Assembly: GCF_003864255.1 (NCBI RefSeq)
Contig: NZ_QWEZ01000002.1
Span: 62,001-126,000, forward strand
DNA length: 64,000 bases
DNA from: Aestuariirhabdus litorea
GTDB lineage: Bacteria > Pseudomonadota > Gammaproteobacteria > Pseudomonadales > Aestuariirhabdaceae
Direction of reading: 5' to 3'
Within the stretch, counting starts at the first letter, position 1, and the number at the start of each line of letters is the position of its first letter. Below, in pieces: positions 1 to 8,480 of this stretch. A model generated the notes under the pieces. That model was given only the letters and a program-made list of their open reading frames with translations. It ran no database searches and was not told the DNA's origin. A program made the translations under genes and the position numbers.

Positions 1-215
1 AGGTGCACCTCGCGGTCGAAGTCGGTGCTCAGTACCCAGTCCTCGGCTTCGGTCAGGGCCGCCTCCGCGGCCTGGAAAGCCAGGTTGTTGTCCTGGTAGT
101 TTCCGGACATACGCTCCTCCAGCGCCGTCGACTGCATGCCGCGGATCCCCACCATGGTCAGGATCAGGAGAAGGATCAGGCTGATGGCCAATACACTGCC
201 ACGTTGCTTTTTCAC
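1..215 (-). CDS. pilX: Type IV pilus minor pilin PilX, N-terminal part (cut by window edge)
   Basis: The reading frame starts at GTG (213-215), four bases after the pilW stop, and runs off the left edge of the window, so only about 71 residues are visible. The product starts VKKQRGSVLAISLILLLI: a short basic leader ending in Gly, then a hydrophobic helix, as in class III prepilin signals cut by PilD. Residue +5 after the Gly is Ile, not the usual Glu. The following stretch GMQSTALEERMSGN is typical of the PilX N-terminal family. PilX is a minor pilin that helps prime pilus assembly in the inner membrane. Last visible gene of the fimU-pilV-pilW-pilX run; pilY1 and pilE would be expected beyond the edge. 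Confidence 0.85.
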   Translation of the reverse strand, partial: MKKQRGSVLAISLILLLILTMVGIRGMQSTALEERMSGNYQDNNLAFQAAEAALTEAEDWVLSTDFDREVH

Positions 216-219
216 GCAA

Positions 220-1260
220 TTATCCCCGGTTACGAATCTGTACGGTGGTCGTAAAGCGCTGGCGGAGGTAGTCCCCCTCGAAGCGCTCGATACTGCGAAC
301 ATCGAGAATCAGGCGCACGGCCACCACCATGGGCCAGTCCGACTCATCCACTTCGGTGGCCAATAGATACTGGTTAGCTACTGCGTCCAGGTCGGTATCT
401 AGGCCATACAAAACCCTCAGTCCCTCTACACCCGGCACCAGCTCCTCGGCGCTGGTCTCATTTACCCGCAACCGGTAGAGGGCGGGTGTTGAAGCATCGG
501 CCCCTGAGTTGCGAATAAAATAGGTGGATGACTCAACTGCCAACACGCTGGAGCCCGGCCCATATTGCTTGGCCTCAGCCGATCCGGAGACACAGGTAAA
601 CTCACCGCCGAGGAACTTGGTACAGTTTTCCACGGGGTTGGTACCGGTATTGTGCACAATGGTGGTTGCGTTATTGCTGTTATTGGTGGGGCCGGACATG
701 GCAAACACACCGATCTGCGAGCAATCCTCGCTGGCCATGATCATGATGGTGCCCGGCTTATAGGAGTGGGTCTGGTCGAAATGGATGGTGGCCGCATTGG
801 GATTGTGGGCGGTCACGGTCAACCCCTCACCACCGCCGACATTGTGGGCCTGGAAGGCATCGGTGCCGGGCCAGGCATCGTTGAGTATGGCGGGGTAGTC
901 ACTGACCGGGATGACATCCACCCCACGGGCCGGGTAACCATCCCCTGCTTTATCAAGGTGAAAGCCGACAATTCCCTGCTGGAACATCGCCCCCTCTCCG
1001 GAGGGGTCATCCACACTGTTGGCTATTTTGGTGGCACTGCCACAGCCACCGTAGCCCACCATGCGCAGGTCTTCGGTCATCTCATGCAGGGCGAAGCGGG
1101 CGCTCTCCTGAATGCCCTCCTGCTCTCGCTGCATCAGGTAGGTGCCTTTGTTGGCGATAAAGATCTGCACCACCCCCGCCATCAGGATCAGACCGATCGC
1201 CATGGCCACCAGCAACTCCACCAGGGAGAAGCCTCTAATCCCCTTGGACCCGTTCATCAT
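220..1260 (-). CDS. pilW: Type IV pilus minor pilin PilW
   Basis: 346 residues. The N-terminus has a prepilin leader with Gly before the cleavage point, then FSLVELLVAMAIGLILMAG with Glu at +5 and a long hydrophobic helix, the signature of PilD-processed pilins. The rest is a large, Gly/Ser/Thr-rich globular domain with several Cys, in line with PilW rather than major pilins, which are about half as long. PilW is an inner-membrane minor pilin of the priming complex at the pilus base or tip. The ATG at 1260 overlaps the pilV stop by four bases, so translation is probably coupled. Confidence 0.88.
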   Translation of the reverse strand: MMNGSKGIRGFSLVELLVAMAIGLILMAGVVQIFIANKGTYLMQREQEGIQESARFALHEMTEDLRMVGYGGCGSATKIANSVDDPSGEGAMFQQGIVGFHLDKAGDGYPARGVDVIPVSDYPAILNDAWPGTDAFQAHNVGGGEGLTVTAHNPNAATIHFDQTHSYKPGTIMIMASEDCSQIGVFAMSGPTNNSNNATTIVHNTGTNPVENCTKFLGGEFTCVSGSAEAKQYGPGSSVLAVESSTYFIRNSGADASTPALYRLRVNETSAEELVPGVEGLRVLYGLDTDLDAVANQYLLATEVDESDWPMVVAVRLILDVRSIERFEGDYLRQRFTTTVQIRNRG

Positions 1261-1721
1261 AACAGCGCCTCCACCGTTTCCGTGGCCAGGGTCTGGGCCG
1301 CCTGACCGCGGCTCTCATCCCACTGCACGGTGACCGTTACCCGACCGCCCGCAACCGACACGGTGCCATCCCCCTTGGGCAGCTGGGACTGCAACAGGAA
1401 CAGCCACTGCTGCTTGTCGTAGGTGGCCAGCGTGGCAGTATTGCAGGCAGCCGCTTCGCAGGTATCCACATCACTGCCGCTATCGCCGATAGCGATATCA
1501 TAGCCACCACCCTGGGCTACCGTTGGGTTGGCCCTGATGCGGTCGATAATGTCGTAAGCGAGGACACTGGCCTGGGTGCGCACGTAGGCGGAGTGACCCA
1601 ACCGCAGCGCGTTGGCCTGCAGCGCTGCCATACCCAGAAAGCCAACCGCAAGGATCAGCAGGGTGACCAGGATTTCGATCAGGCCCACACCGGCCTGCTT
1701 GCGGGGAAATGAACTCAACAT
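1257..1721 (-). CDS. pilV: Type IV pilus minor pilin PilV
   Basis: 154 residues. Leader MLSSFPRKQAG, then VGLIEILVTLLILAVGFLG with Glu at +5, a standard prepilin N-terminus. The segment LRLGHSAYVRTQASVLAYD followed by DRIRANP is characteristic of the PilV family. PilV is a minor pilin used for pilus biogenesis and, in some species, adhesion. It overlaps fimU by seven bases at its start and pilW by four at its end, so the four pilin genes look like one transcript. The alternative GspI-like name is less likely given the neighbours. Confidence 0.87.
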   Translation of the reverse strand: MLSSFPRKQAGVGLIEILVTLLILAVGFLGMAALQANALRLGHSAYVRTQASVLAYDIIDRIRANPTVAQGGGYDIAIGDSGSDVDTCEAAACNTATLATYDKQQWLFLLQSQLPKGDGTVSVAGGRVTVTVQWDESRGQAAQTLATETVEALL

Positions 1722-2260
1722 GCCAACGCCCCCCCGTTCACTGTTTTTTCCGAGCGCCGCACCCGCCCGGTATTGGTCACCGTGACGGACTTTGCGTACA
1801 CCAGACTGGCGTCGTCGTCACACAGAGTGAAGGTACCGGTAACCGAGGTGAAGCCCTGGTTGTTGTATACCAGGCTGCCGCCGCTACTCCAGGACAGTGT
1901 TGCCCCGGTCAGCGCGCTGCGGACCCTCAGGGCCTGTTCACCGGCGTCCAGGGTGCCATTGGCGTTGGCGTCCTCAAACACGATCCAGCCGCTACTCCAG
2001 TCAACCACTCCGGCGCCGCCGCTGCAGCTGGTTTGATTGGCGCTGACACAGAGGCTCACCGGTAACGAGCGGTTGACCGCTTCGGAACGGGCAAAGATCA
2101 ATGCGCTAAACAGCTCGTCCTGCGCCATCGCCACCCGGTTGCGCTTTATGGAGTCACGAAACGTTGGCATGGCCAGGCTGACCAACACCCCTGCTATCGC
2201 CACCGCGATCATCAGTTCCATGATGGTAAAACCTTTTTCCCTGTACTTCTGAGGCATCAT
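1715..2260 (-). CDS. fimU: GspH/FimT-family minor pilin (FimU/FimT)
   Basis: 181 residues. Leader MMPQKYREKG and then FTIMELMIAVAIAGVLVSLA, with Glu at +5, followed by a Pro, as in the GspH/FimT family. The stretch DELFSALIFARSEAVNRSLP is the family's most conserved part. It is the first gene of the minor pilin run, the place of fimU in Pseudomonas; FimT and FimU cannot be told apart with certainty here. The 255 bases upstream (2261-2515) are noticeably A+T-richer than the flanking genes and should hold the operon promoter, but I could not pick one convincing -35/-10 pair. Confidence 0.82.
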   Translation of the reverse strand: MMPQKYREKGFTIMELMIAVAIAGVLVSLAMPTFRDSIKRNRVAMAQDELFSALIFARSEAVNRSLPVSLCVSANQTSCSGGAGVVDWSSGWIVFEDANANGTLDAGEQALRVRSALTGATLSWSSGGSLVYNNQGFTSVTGTFTLCDDDASLVYAKSVTVTNTGRVRRSEKTVNGGALAC

Positions 2261-2515
2261 TGACCATCCTGCAGTTTGGCATTCAGAACGCCAGTCAAAC
2301 TTAAATCCACCCGATCAAAATACTCCAATTTCGATGCGCGGTATTACCAGTAACCTACAGCATTTAACACTTTTATCTTACCCCGAGCTTTATCTATATC
2401 CTGCATAATAATCCACTTTTACGCCAATTTGTTGACGCGAAACACGTTTCCAAGGATGACCCTGTGTATATCTCATTGAATTGACGGGCTATTGAATGCA
2501 GTGCCATCCAGCCCC

Positions 2516-3277
2516 CTAACTTTTGAGGCGATAACCGGTATAAAAAATCCGACCGACGACCCCCAGACAGAGCAGCAAGAACAGCAGCGTCATCCCCAGG
2601 CTGAGGGCCAGGTTGACGTCGGCGACCCCGTAAAAGGCCCAGCGGAAACCGCTAATCAGGTAAACCACCGGGTTGAACAGGGTCAGTGTCTGCCAGGGCT
2701 CGGGCAACATGCTGATGGAGTAGAAGGCACCGCCGAGGAAGGTAAGGGGGGTGATCACCATCAAGGGGATGATCTGCAGCTTCTGGAAATCATCCGCCCA
2801 GATGCCGATCACGAAGCCAAACAGGCTGAAGGTAACGGCCGTCAGCACCAGGAAAGTCAGCATCCACAGCGGGTGCTGGATCTCGTAGTCCACAAACAGC
2901 CGGGCCGTCAGCAGGATCAGCAGCCCCAACAGAATTGACTTGGTGGCCGCCGCCCCCACGTAGCCCAATACGATCTCGAAGGGGGAGACCGGCGCCGATA
3001 ACACCTCATAGATGGTGCCGGAAAACTTGGGGAAAAATATCCCGAACGAAGCGTTGGAGATACTCTCCCCCAGCAGCGATAGCATCACCAGCCCGGGGAT
3101 AATGAAGGCTCCGTAGCTGATCCCCTCGATATTACCCATGCGATCGCCAATGGCGGTGCCGAACACCACAAAATAGAGGGTGGTGGAGAGCACCGGCGAA
3201 GCGATGCTCTGCATCAGGGTGCGCCAGGCCCTTGCCATCTCAAAGGTATAAATGGCTCGTATTCCGTACAGGTTCAT
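2516..3277 (-). CDS. yadH: ABC-2 type transporter permease (YadH-like)
   Basis: 253 residues starting [18 protein letters not shown], with about six membrane helices and the ABC-2 permease core ([20 protein letters not shown]). Length matches E. coli YadH (about 256). The ATG at 3277 follows the ATPase stop by one base, so the pair is translationally coupled; an open frame extends further upstream but reads as out-of-frame ATPase sequence. It forms the membrane half of an inner-membrane exporter with the upstream ATPase. The substrate is unknown. A related pair in other bacteria exports polysaccharide or drugs, but nothing here decides that. Confidence 0.85.
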   Translation of the reverse strand: MNLYGIRAIYTFEMARAWRTLMQSIASPVLSTTLYFVVFGTAIGDRMGNIEGISYGAFIIPGLVMLSLLGESISNASFGIFFPKFSGTIYEVLSAPVSPFEIVLGYVGAAATKSILLGLLILLTARLFVDYEIQHPLWMLTFLVLTAVTFSLFGFVIGIWADDFQKLQIIPLMVITPLTFLGGAFYSISMLPEPWQTLTLFNPVVYLISGFRWAFYGVADVNLALSLGMTLLFLLLCLGVVGRIFYTGYRLKS

Positions 3278-3278
3278 C

Positions 3279-4202
3279 TCAGGGCTCCCGCACCAGGCTG
3301 ACGAAGATCTCTTCCAGCGAGCTTTCACTGGAGTGGAGATCACGCACTTCCAGGCCCGCTTCGTTGAGGCTACGCAAAAGGTCGGCGATGCCGTTCTCCG
3401 AGCGCTGGGTATCGTAACCGTACACCAGCACGCAGCCATCTTCCTCAACCCCCAGCTTATAGGTTGCCAGGGCGGTAGGCATTTGCTCCAGCGGGCGTTG
3501 CAGGGTAACCCGCAGCTCTTTCTTACCCAGTTTGGCCATCAGCTGCCGCTTCTCCTCTACCAGAATCAGCCGCCCCTTGTTGATCACCCCGATCCGGTCG
3601 GCCATCTCTTCCGCCTCCTCGATGTAGTGGGTGGTAAGAATAATGGTGACCCCCCGGTCCCGCAGCTGACGCACCATCTCCCACATATCCCGGCGCAGCT
3701 CAACATCCACCCCCGCCGTGGGTTCGTCGAGGAACAGGATGTCGGGCTCATGGGAGAGCGCCTTGGCGATCATCACCCGCCGCTTCATCCCCCCGGAAAG
3801 CTCCCTGAGCTGGGCGTGCCGCTTATCCCACAGCGAAAGCTGGCGCAGTACCTGCTCGATATAGGCCGCATTGGGCGCCTTACCGAACAGACCGCGACTG
3901 AAGGTCACCGTAGCCCACACGCTTTCGAAGGAGTCGGTGCAGAGCTCCTGGGGCACCAGCCCGATCTTGCGACGGGCCGCGCGGTAGTCGCGCAGGATAT
4001 CGTGACCGTCGGCCAGCACCCGCCCCTTGGAGGGGTTGACGATGCCGCAAACGATGCTGATAAGGGTGGTCTTACCGGCACCATTAGGCCCCAATAGCGC
4101 GAAAATCTCGCCGCGTCGGATCTCCAGGTCGATCCCCCTGAGGGCGACAAAACCGGAGCCGTAGGTCTTACCGAGGCCGGTGACTGAAATGATGGGATCC
4201 AC
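3279..4202 (-). CDS. yadG: ABC transporter ATP-binding protein (YadG-like)
   Basis: 307 residues. Walker [10 protein letters not shown], signature [15 protein letters not shown], Walker [13 protein letters not shown] and the switch histidine in [11 protein letters not shown] are all intact. I chose the GTG at 4202 because AGGAGG lies four bases before it and the length then matches E. coli YadG (308); an upstream ATG at 4256 adds 18 residues with no homology signal. The C-terminal third (about 220-307) is the variable domain seen in ABC-2 ATPases. It powers the YadH-like permease encoded one base downstream. Confidence 0.88.
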   Translation of the reverse strand: MDPIISVTGLGKTYGSGFVALRGIDLEIRRGEIFALLGPNGAGKTTLISIVCGIVNPSKGRVLADGHDILRDYRAARRKIGLVPQELCTDSFESVWATVTFSRGLFGKAPNAAYIEQVLRQLSLWDKRHAQLRELSGGMKRRVMIAKALSHEPDILFLDEPTAGVDVELRRDMWEMVRQLRDRGVTIILTTHYIEEAEEMADRIGVINKGRLILVEEKRQLMAKLGKKELRVTLQRPLEQMPTALATYKLGVEEDGCVLVYGYDTQRSENGIADLLRSLNEAGLEVRDLHSSESSLEEIFVSLVREP

Positions 4203-4603
4203 TGCGCCTCCTGCGGGGAATAGATCGACTGGGGCCCATACCCTGAGCTTCAACACGCCGCTCGGCCCGAGCGTTCATTGCCCCACCCATAACGTTGTGA
4301 CGGGTGGCTATGGTACTCTATATGCCTCAGGTTGCCGACTCCTGCACTGCTTAGGCACGCGGGATATGGCCAGTCTGAATCAGGCCGTTCCATCCACCAG
4401 TGCAGCAGAAAAGGACCCCATGTCCACGGCCATCCACCTGCAGCACACCCCTGCGTCGACGATCGGGGAGCACCGCCAGCGCCGCCGAGACAGCGAGGCG
4501 CATACTGTTTGAGCACATCCGCCGCAGCGTAGAAGTAGCGTTCAGACCCCTTCGGTCGAAGTCCCCTCCGTAACCGCTTCTCGCCTGTCGCCCGCGGATT
4601 CGG
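4203..4603. other. 401-bp gap without a recognisable gene
   Basis: No open frame here has a convincing ribosome site or protein-like composition. A short perfect inverted repeat (CGCTCG-GCC-CGAGCG) sits at 4259-4273 without a T run, so it is not a clear terminator. The yadG promoter should lie in this stretch, but I see no strong -10/-35 pair on the minus strand. Confidence 0.5.
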
Positions 4604-5386
4604 TTACAGCTCGACACTCACCTCGCCCACGCCGGGAAAGCAAACCCTGACCGAACTGCCCGGAGGCACAAACTCCATGCCGGTCCAGGTACCGGTGGTC
4701 ACGTGGTCACCCGCCCGCAGCCCACCCTGGCGACCGGTGCAATGGTTGACCAGCCAGGGGATCAGGCAGAGGGGGTCCCCCAGGGGGTGCGACCCCGTGC
4801 GGGCGATCACCCGCTTGCCATTGAGCCACTGCTCCGCCGCCTGACGGGAATTGTCGACCCCCTGCCAGTCGTCGATGCCCGAGCCCAGCACTAGGCCGCC
4901 GTTGACCTGGTTATCCGCCAGTTTCCACCAGGGCCCCGCCTCGTCCCAGCGTTCAAGCCGGGTATCGACGATCTCGATGGCGGCGCAGACGCCGTCGATC
5001 CCCTCCCACACCTCCTCAGGGGTATACGCCTCAGACCGGGCAGGAAAGTCGCGACAAAAGCGGTAGGCAAGCTCCGCCTCGATGCCGATGACATAGAACC
5101 CGGCACCCTCAAGCCGTGCTCCGTCAGGGTGGACCAGGGCGTCTGCAATCGGCGCCGCGATCGGGGTGGCCTCCCGCGAGGGGGCCCCCACCTTCCAGGC
5201 ACTGACCCGTTGCTGACGCCCAGCAGCCAGGCGGGCCAGTACTGCCTCCTGTATCCAGTACGCCTCCTCCTCCGTGGCAGGCCCCCTGACAGCGGCCAGT
5301 TGCGACAGACTCAGGGGGCGTTGCTGCTCTCGGGCCTGACACAACAGCTCGACCGCCGGCGCCAGGTGGTTGTTATTACTGGGCAT
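4604..5386 (-). CDS. 2-keto-4-pentenoate hydratase / fumarylacetoacetase-family protein
   Basis: 260 residues from MPSNNNHLAP; GAGGAG stands nine bases before this ATG, which supports it over an upstream start at 5437. The core has WKVGAPS, the acidic pair in GIEAELAYRF, and DTRLERW...ADNQVNGGLVLG, as in MhpD/DmpE-type hydratases and 4-oxalocrotonate decarboxylases, which bind Mg2+ through these acidic residues. Family members hydrate 2-hydroxypenta-2,4-dienoate in meta-cleavage pathways. No other catabolic gene is nearby, so the physiological substrate is open. It appears to be transcribed alone, from a promoter around 5450. Confidence 0.75.
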   Translation of the reverse strand: MPSNNNHLAPAVELLCQAREQQRPLSLSQLAAVRGPATEEEAYWIQEAVLARLAAGRQQRVSAWKVGAPSREATPIAAPIADALVHPDGARLEGAGFYVIGIEAELAYRFCRDFPARSEAYTPEEVWEGIDGVCAAIEIVDTRLERWDEAGPWWKLADNQVNGGLVLGSGIDDWQGVDNSRQAAEQWLNGKRVIARTGSHPLGDPLCLIPWLVNHCTGRQGGLRAGDHVTTGTWTGMEFVPPGSSVRVCFPGVGEVSVEL

Positions 5387-5449
5387 AAATGCACTCCTCG
5401 TCGGTGATCTGCCTCCACGGTCTCCCGGGGCCAGCATATAGAATATGTA

Positions 5450-5455
5450 ATTATA
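5450..5455 (-). promoter_or_regulatory. Putative -10 box for the hydratase gene
   Basis: Minus strand reads TATAAT, a perfect sigma-70 -10 hexamer, 63 bases before the ATG at 5386. The -35 at 16-18 bases upstream is poor, so an activator may be needed or the match may be chance. Confidence 0.4.
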
Positions 5456-5525
5456 TCTGCTTCACCACAAGCTCCCATCGAGCTACAGCAAGTATCTCGC
5501 CCACCCTTCACTTTGGGCTCCCGGC

Positions 5526-5552
5526 AAAAAAAAACCACACCCAAAGGTGTGG
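5526..5552 (-). terminator. Intrinsic terminator after the Na+:alanine symporter gene
   Basis: Minus strand CCACACC-TTTG-GGTGTGG followed by nine T. It sits 21 bases past the symporter stop (5574) and isolates that gene from the hydratase gene. Confidence 0.88.
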
Positions 5553-5573
5553 CTTTTTGTCGGGAGCAAAGCC

Positions 5574-7058
5574 CTACTTCTTGGCGTTACGCTTGACCCA
5601 GAAGTCGGCGTTCTTGATCCCCAGCTTCTCGGGATCGAAGCTGTAACGCTCTACCCCCTCTTTCTGCTGACGCTCGTAGTCCTTGAGGGCCTTCATCGCC
5701 GGACGGGCCATAAAGAAGATGATCAGGATTCCGATGATGTTAAGCCAGGCCATCAGACCCACACCCACATCGCCCAGGCCCCAGGCCAGATCCGCAGTTC
5801 GCACAGCTCCGTAGAAGGTGGACGCCATCAGTGCGATCTTCAGGGCGAAGATCAGCCCCGGGATGTGCAGCGTACGTTTGATGTAAGCCACATTGGTCTC
5901 GGCAATATAGTAGTAGGCCAGAATGGTGGTGAAAGAGAAGAAGAACAACGCCAGCGCTACAAACGGCTTGCCCACACCCGGCAGCACCGACTCCACCGCG
6001 GTCTGGGTAAAGGCAGGGCTGTTGGCCGCCACGTTGGCCGCGAGGTTTTGCACCAGGAAGGCATCGCCGGCACCGTGCACATTGTAGGCACCGGTGATCA
6101 GGATCATAAAGGCGGTGGCGGAGCAGACAAACAGGGTGTCTACATACACGGAAAACGCCTGCACCAGACCCTGTTGGGCAGGATGCTGCACTTCAGCGGC
6201 GGCCGCCGCGTGGGGACCGGTGCCCTGGCCCGCTTCGTTGGAGTAAACCCCGCGTTTCACACCCCAGCCGATCGCCGCACCCACTCCCGCCATGGGGGTG
6301 AAGGCATCGCTGAGGATCATGCCGATGATGCCGGGGATCTCGCTAATATTGAGGGCGATGATCACGCAGGCAAGGATGATGTAGGAGAGCGCCATAAAGG
6401 GCACCACAACCTGGGTAAAATGGGCGATCCGCTTCACACCTCCGAAGATGATGAAGCCCAGCACCAGCACCACAATGGTGCCACTGAGGATCTTGGCAAA
6501 GCTCAGCTGGCCCATAGCGGTATCAATCATGGCGCCACTACCGAAGGCCAGCTCGACCGCATTACCGATACTGTTGGACTGAACCCCCGGGAGCAGCACA
6601 CCCACGGCAAAGATGGTGGCGATGGCAAAGATCCAGGCGTACCACTTCTGTCCCATCGCTTTTTCGATGTAGTAGGCGGGGCCCCCACGGTACTCACCCT
6701 CCTGCTCCTCTTTATAGATCTGCGCCAGGGTGGACTCAATGTACGCCGTGGCCGCCCCTAGAAAAGCCACCATCCACATCCAGAAAACCGCACCGGGTCC
6801 GCCGAAGCCGATGGCTGCCGCAACACCGGCAATGTTACCCGTGCCCACGCGACCGGAAAGAGAAACCGCCAGCGCCTGGAAGGAGGAGATCCCCTTCTCG
6901 GACTCCTTGCCGGAGAACAGCAGGCGCCACATCTCACGAAAATGCCGTACCTGCACAAAACGGGTGACGATAGAGAAAAAGAGACCGGTTCCCAGGCACA
7001 GGTAGATCAGTGCCGGGCTCCAGATAAAACCGTTGAGAGTATCAACCAGGTCTTGCAT
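5574..7058 (-). CDS. alsT: Sodium:alanine symporter family protein (AGCS, AlsT/DagA-like)
   Basis: 494 residues, about ten membrane helices. The family signature is seen near residues 68-100 (SLSGRVGTGNIAGVAAAIGF and GGPGAVFWMWMVAF) and again in VYSNEAGQGTGPHAAAAA. AGCS carriers import alanine, glycine or D-alanine with Na+ across the inner membrane. GGAG lies seven bases before the ATG at 7058; a GTG one codon earlier is also possible. The C-terminus is short and charged (DFWVKRNAKK). It stands alone between its own promoter (about 7127) and terminator (about 5526). Confidence 0.92.
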   Translation of the reverse strand: MQDLVDTLNGFIWSPALIYLCLGTGLFFSIVTRFVQVRHFREMWRLLFSGKESEKGISSFQALAVSLSGRVGTGNIAGVAAAIGFGGPGAVFWMWMVAFLGAATAYIESTLAQIYKEEQEGEYRGGPAYYIEKAMGQKWYAWIFAIATIFAVGVLLPGVQSNSIGNAVELAFGSGAMIDTAMGQLSFAKILSGTIVVLVLGFIIFGGVKRIAHFTQVVVPFMALSYIILACVIIALNISEIPGIIGMILSDAFTPMAGVGAAIGWGVKRGVYSNEAGQGTGPHAAAAAEVQHPAQQGLVQAFSVYVDTLFVCSATAFMILITGAYNVHGAGDAFLVQNLAANVAANSPAFTQTAVESVLPGVGKPFVALALFFFSFTTILAYYYIAETNVAYIKRTLHIPGLIFALKIALMASTFYGAVRTADLAWGLGDVGVGLMAWLNIIGILIIFFMARPAMKALKDYERQQKEGVERYSFDPEKLGIKNADFWVKRNAKK

Positions 7059-7126
7059 CACAAGGCTCCATAGATGGCTATTTATTAGATTGCTGTCGAT
7101 GTGGACAGAGGGTCAGAAAGGCGGCG

Positions 7127-7132
7127 ATTATA
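7127..7132 (-). promoter_or_regulatory. Putative -10 box for alsT
   Basis: Minus strand TATAAT, 69 bases before the symporter ATG. Only a poor -35 (TTGGTA with a 14-base spacer, or weaker hexamers at 17) precedes it. Confidence 0.4.
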
Positions 7133-7246
7133 CGTAAAAGCCGAAATACCAACTGTCGTAATTGAGACATCAAATATCGAAAGTGCGCACTGCCCGGTTT
7201 GACCGACATAGCCCTGCAGGCAGGCTTGGGCGTATGATGCAGCCCC

Positions 7247-8461
7247 ATGCCGCTTCCCTGCCCCCCCCCACCCAGCGACCTCTGCGCACAGTTTCAACAG
7301 CTGGACCGTCTTCTGCTCGCACTGCGTCCCTACTGGCAGCTGCGCCCTTTTGCCGAACTGCAACTCCCCTGGGAGAACAACCCCGACCTGCAGGCATTCC
7401 TGGCTCGCCTTAGCGATGAGCAGCTGGACCGGCTGGAGGCGAATATGCAGTCACGCACCGCAGCCCTCGCCCCTTTTATCCCCGAAGTCGACACCCTGAT
7501 GGCGCTGAGCCAGGCCCAACCGCTGCCCCTGCAGCGGGCTCCATTGCAGGATGCCGCCTTGAGCTTCGGTGTCCCCGGGCGCAAGTGGCAGCAGGTCACC
7601 GCTTTCTGTGCGACCCTGCCACAGGAGTCACTCCCCTTTCTGGAGTGGTGTGCCGGCAAGGGGCATCTGGGCCGGGTCCTGCACCGAGTACATGGCCACC
7701 CCGTGACCAGCCTCGAGCTGCAAACGGAGCTCTGCCACGCCGGTGACCGACTGACCCAGCGCCACGGCAGCAACTGCCGCATGCAAGCCTGTGATGTACT
7801 GTCAGATGAGGTACTTCAGCACCTCCAGCCCGGGCAGCATGCAGTGGCTCTGCATGCCTGCGGCCAGTTGCACCTGCAGCTACTGCAGCAGGCCAGCCGC
7901 CAGCAAGTGCAACGAGTGAGCCTCTCCCCCTGCTGCTACCACCTGATTGCAGCGGACCGCTATCAGCCCCTGAGTGAGCATGCCCAGGCCAGCCCCCTGC
8001 GCCTGAGCCGTCATGACCTGCGGCTGGCGGTGCAGGAGACCGTCACCGCCGGCGCCCGCGAACGACGCCACCGCGACCGTGAGTTTCACTGGCGACTCAG
8101 CTTCGACCTGTTGCAACGAATCCTGCGGGGGAAGAACAGCTACCTCAACTGTCCCGCGGTTCCCCGCAGCCTGTTAGGGAAGAGGTTTCGCGATTTCTGC
8201 GCGTATATGGCCCAGCATAAAGGGCTAACCCTGGATCCAGCTCTGGACTACGACCGGTTCGAGCGGGAGGGGCTGGCCCGAACGGCGATTGTCTCGCGCA
8301 TTGAGCTGGTTCGACACCTGTTCCGGCGCCCCCTGGAGCTGTGGCTGGTGCTGGACCGGGCGCTCTATCTGCAGCAGCAGGGCTACCGGGTCACAGTCGG
8401 TGAGTTCTGCGACTACCGCCTGACGCCGAGAAACCTGCTGATCCTGGCGTCCCGCACCTGA
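7247..8461 (+). CDS. SAM-dependent methyltransferase-like protein (METTL25/GSTCD type)
   Basis: 404 residues. SAM-binding motif I is WCAGKGHLG (134-142). Later motifs ALHACGQL (201-208) and SPCCYH (227-232) are typical of the Methyltransf_32 group, which includes eukaryotic METTL25 and GSTCD. No membrane segments. Substrate not known from sequence; the Cys-rich SPCC motif and the relation to METTL25 suggest RNA or protein as target, which is inference. The assigned ATG at 7247 has no clear Shine-Dalgarno site, and codons 5-8 contain a run of nine C. The gene stands alone; the next gene is convergent and ends 19 bases away. Confidence 0.72.
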   Translation: MPLPCPPPPSDLCAQFQQLDRLLLALRPYWQLRPFAELQLPWENNPDLQAFLARLSDEQLDRLEANMQSRTAALAPFIPEVDTLMALSQAQPLPLQRAPLQDAALSFGVPGRKWQQVTAFCATLPQESLPFLEWCAGKGHLGRVLHRVHGHPVTSLELQTELCHAGDRLTQRHGSNCRMQACDVLSDEVLQHLQPGQHAVALHACGQLHLQLLQQASRQQVQRVSLSPCCYHLIAADRYQPLSEHAQASPLRLSRHDLRLAVQETVTAGARERRHRDREFHWRLSFDLLQRILRGKNSYLNCPAVPRSLLGKRFRDFCAYMAQHKGLTLDPALDYDRFEREGLARTAIVSRIELVRHLFRRPLELWLVLDRALYLQQQGYRVTVGEFCDYRLTPRNLLILASRT

Positions 8462-8480
8462 CTCCTTCCGGGATAAATGG

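Noticed and set aside
4259-4273. Perfect 6-bp inverted repeat in the gene-free gap
   Set aside because: Short, no T run and no known operator; likely chance at this base composition.
5547-6761. Plus-strand open frame of about 400 codons over the alanine symporter gene
   Set aside because: His/Gly-rich translation opposite a clear membrane carrier; no start signal.
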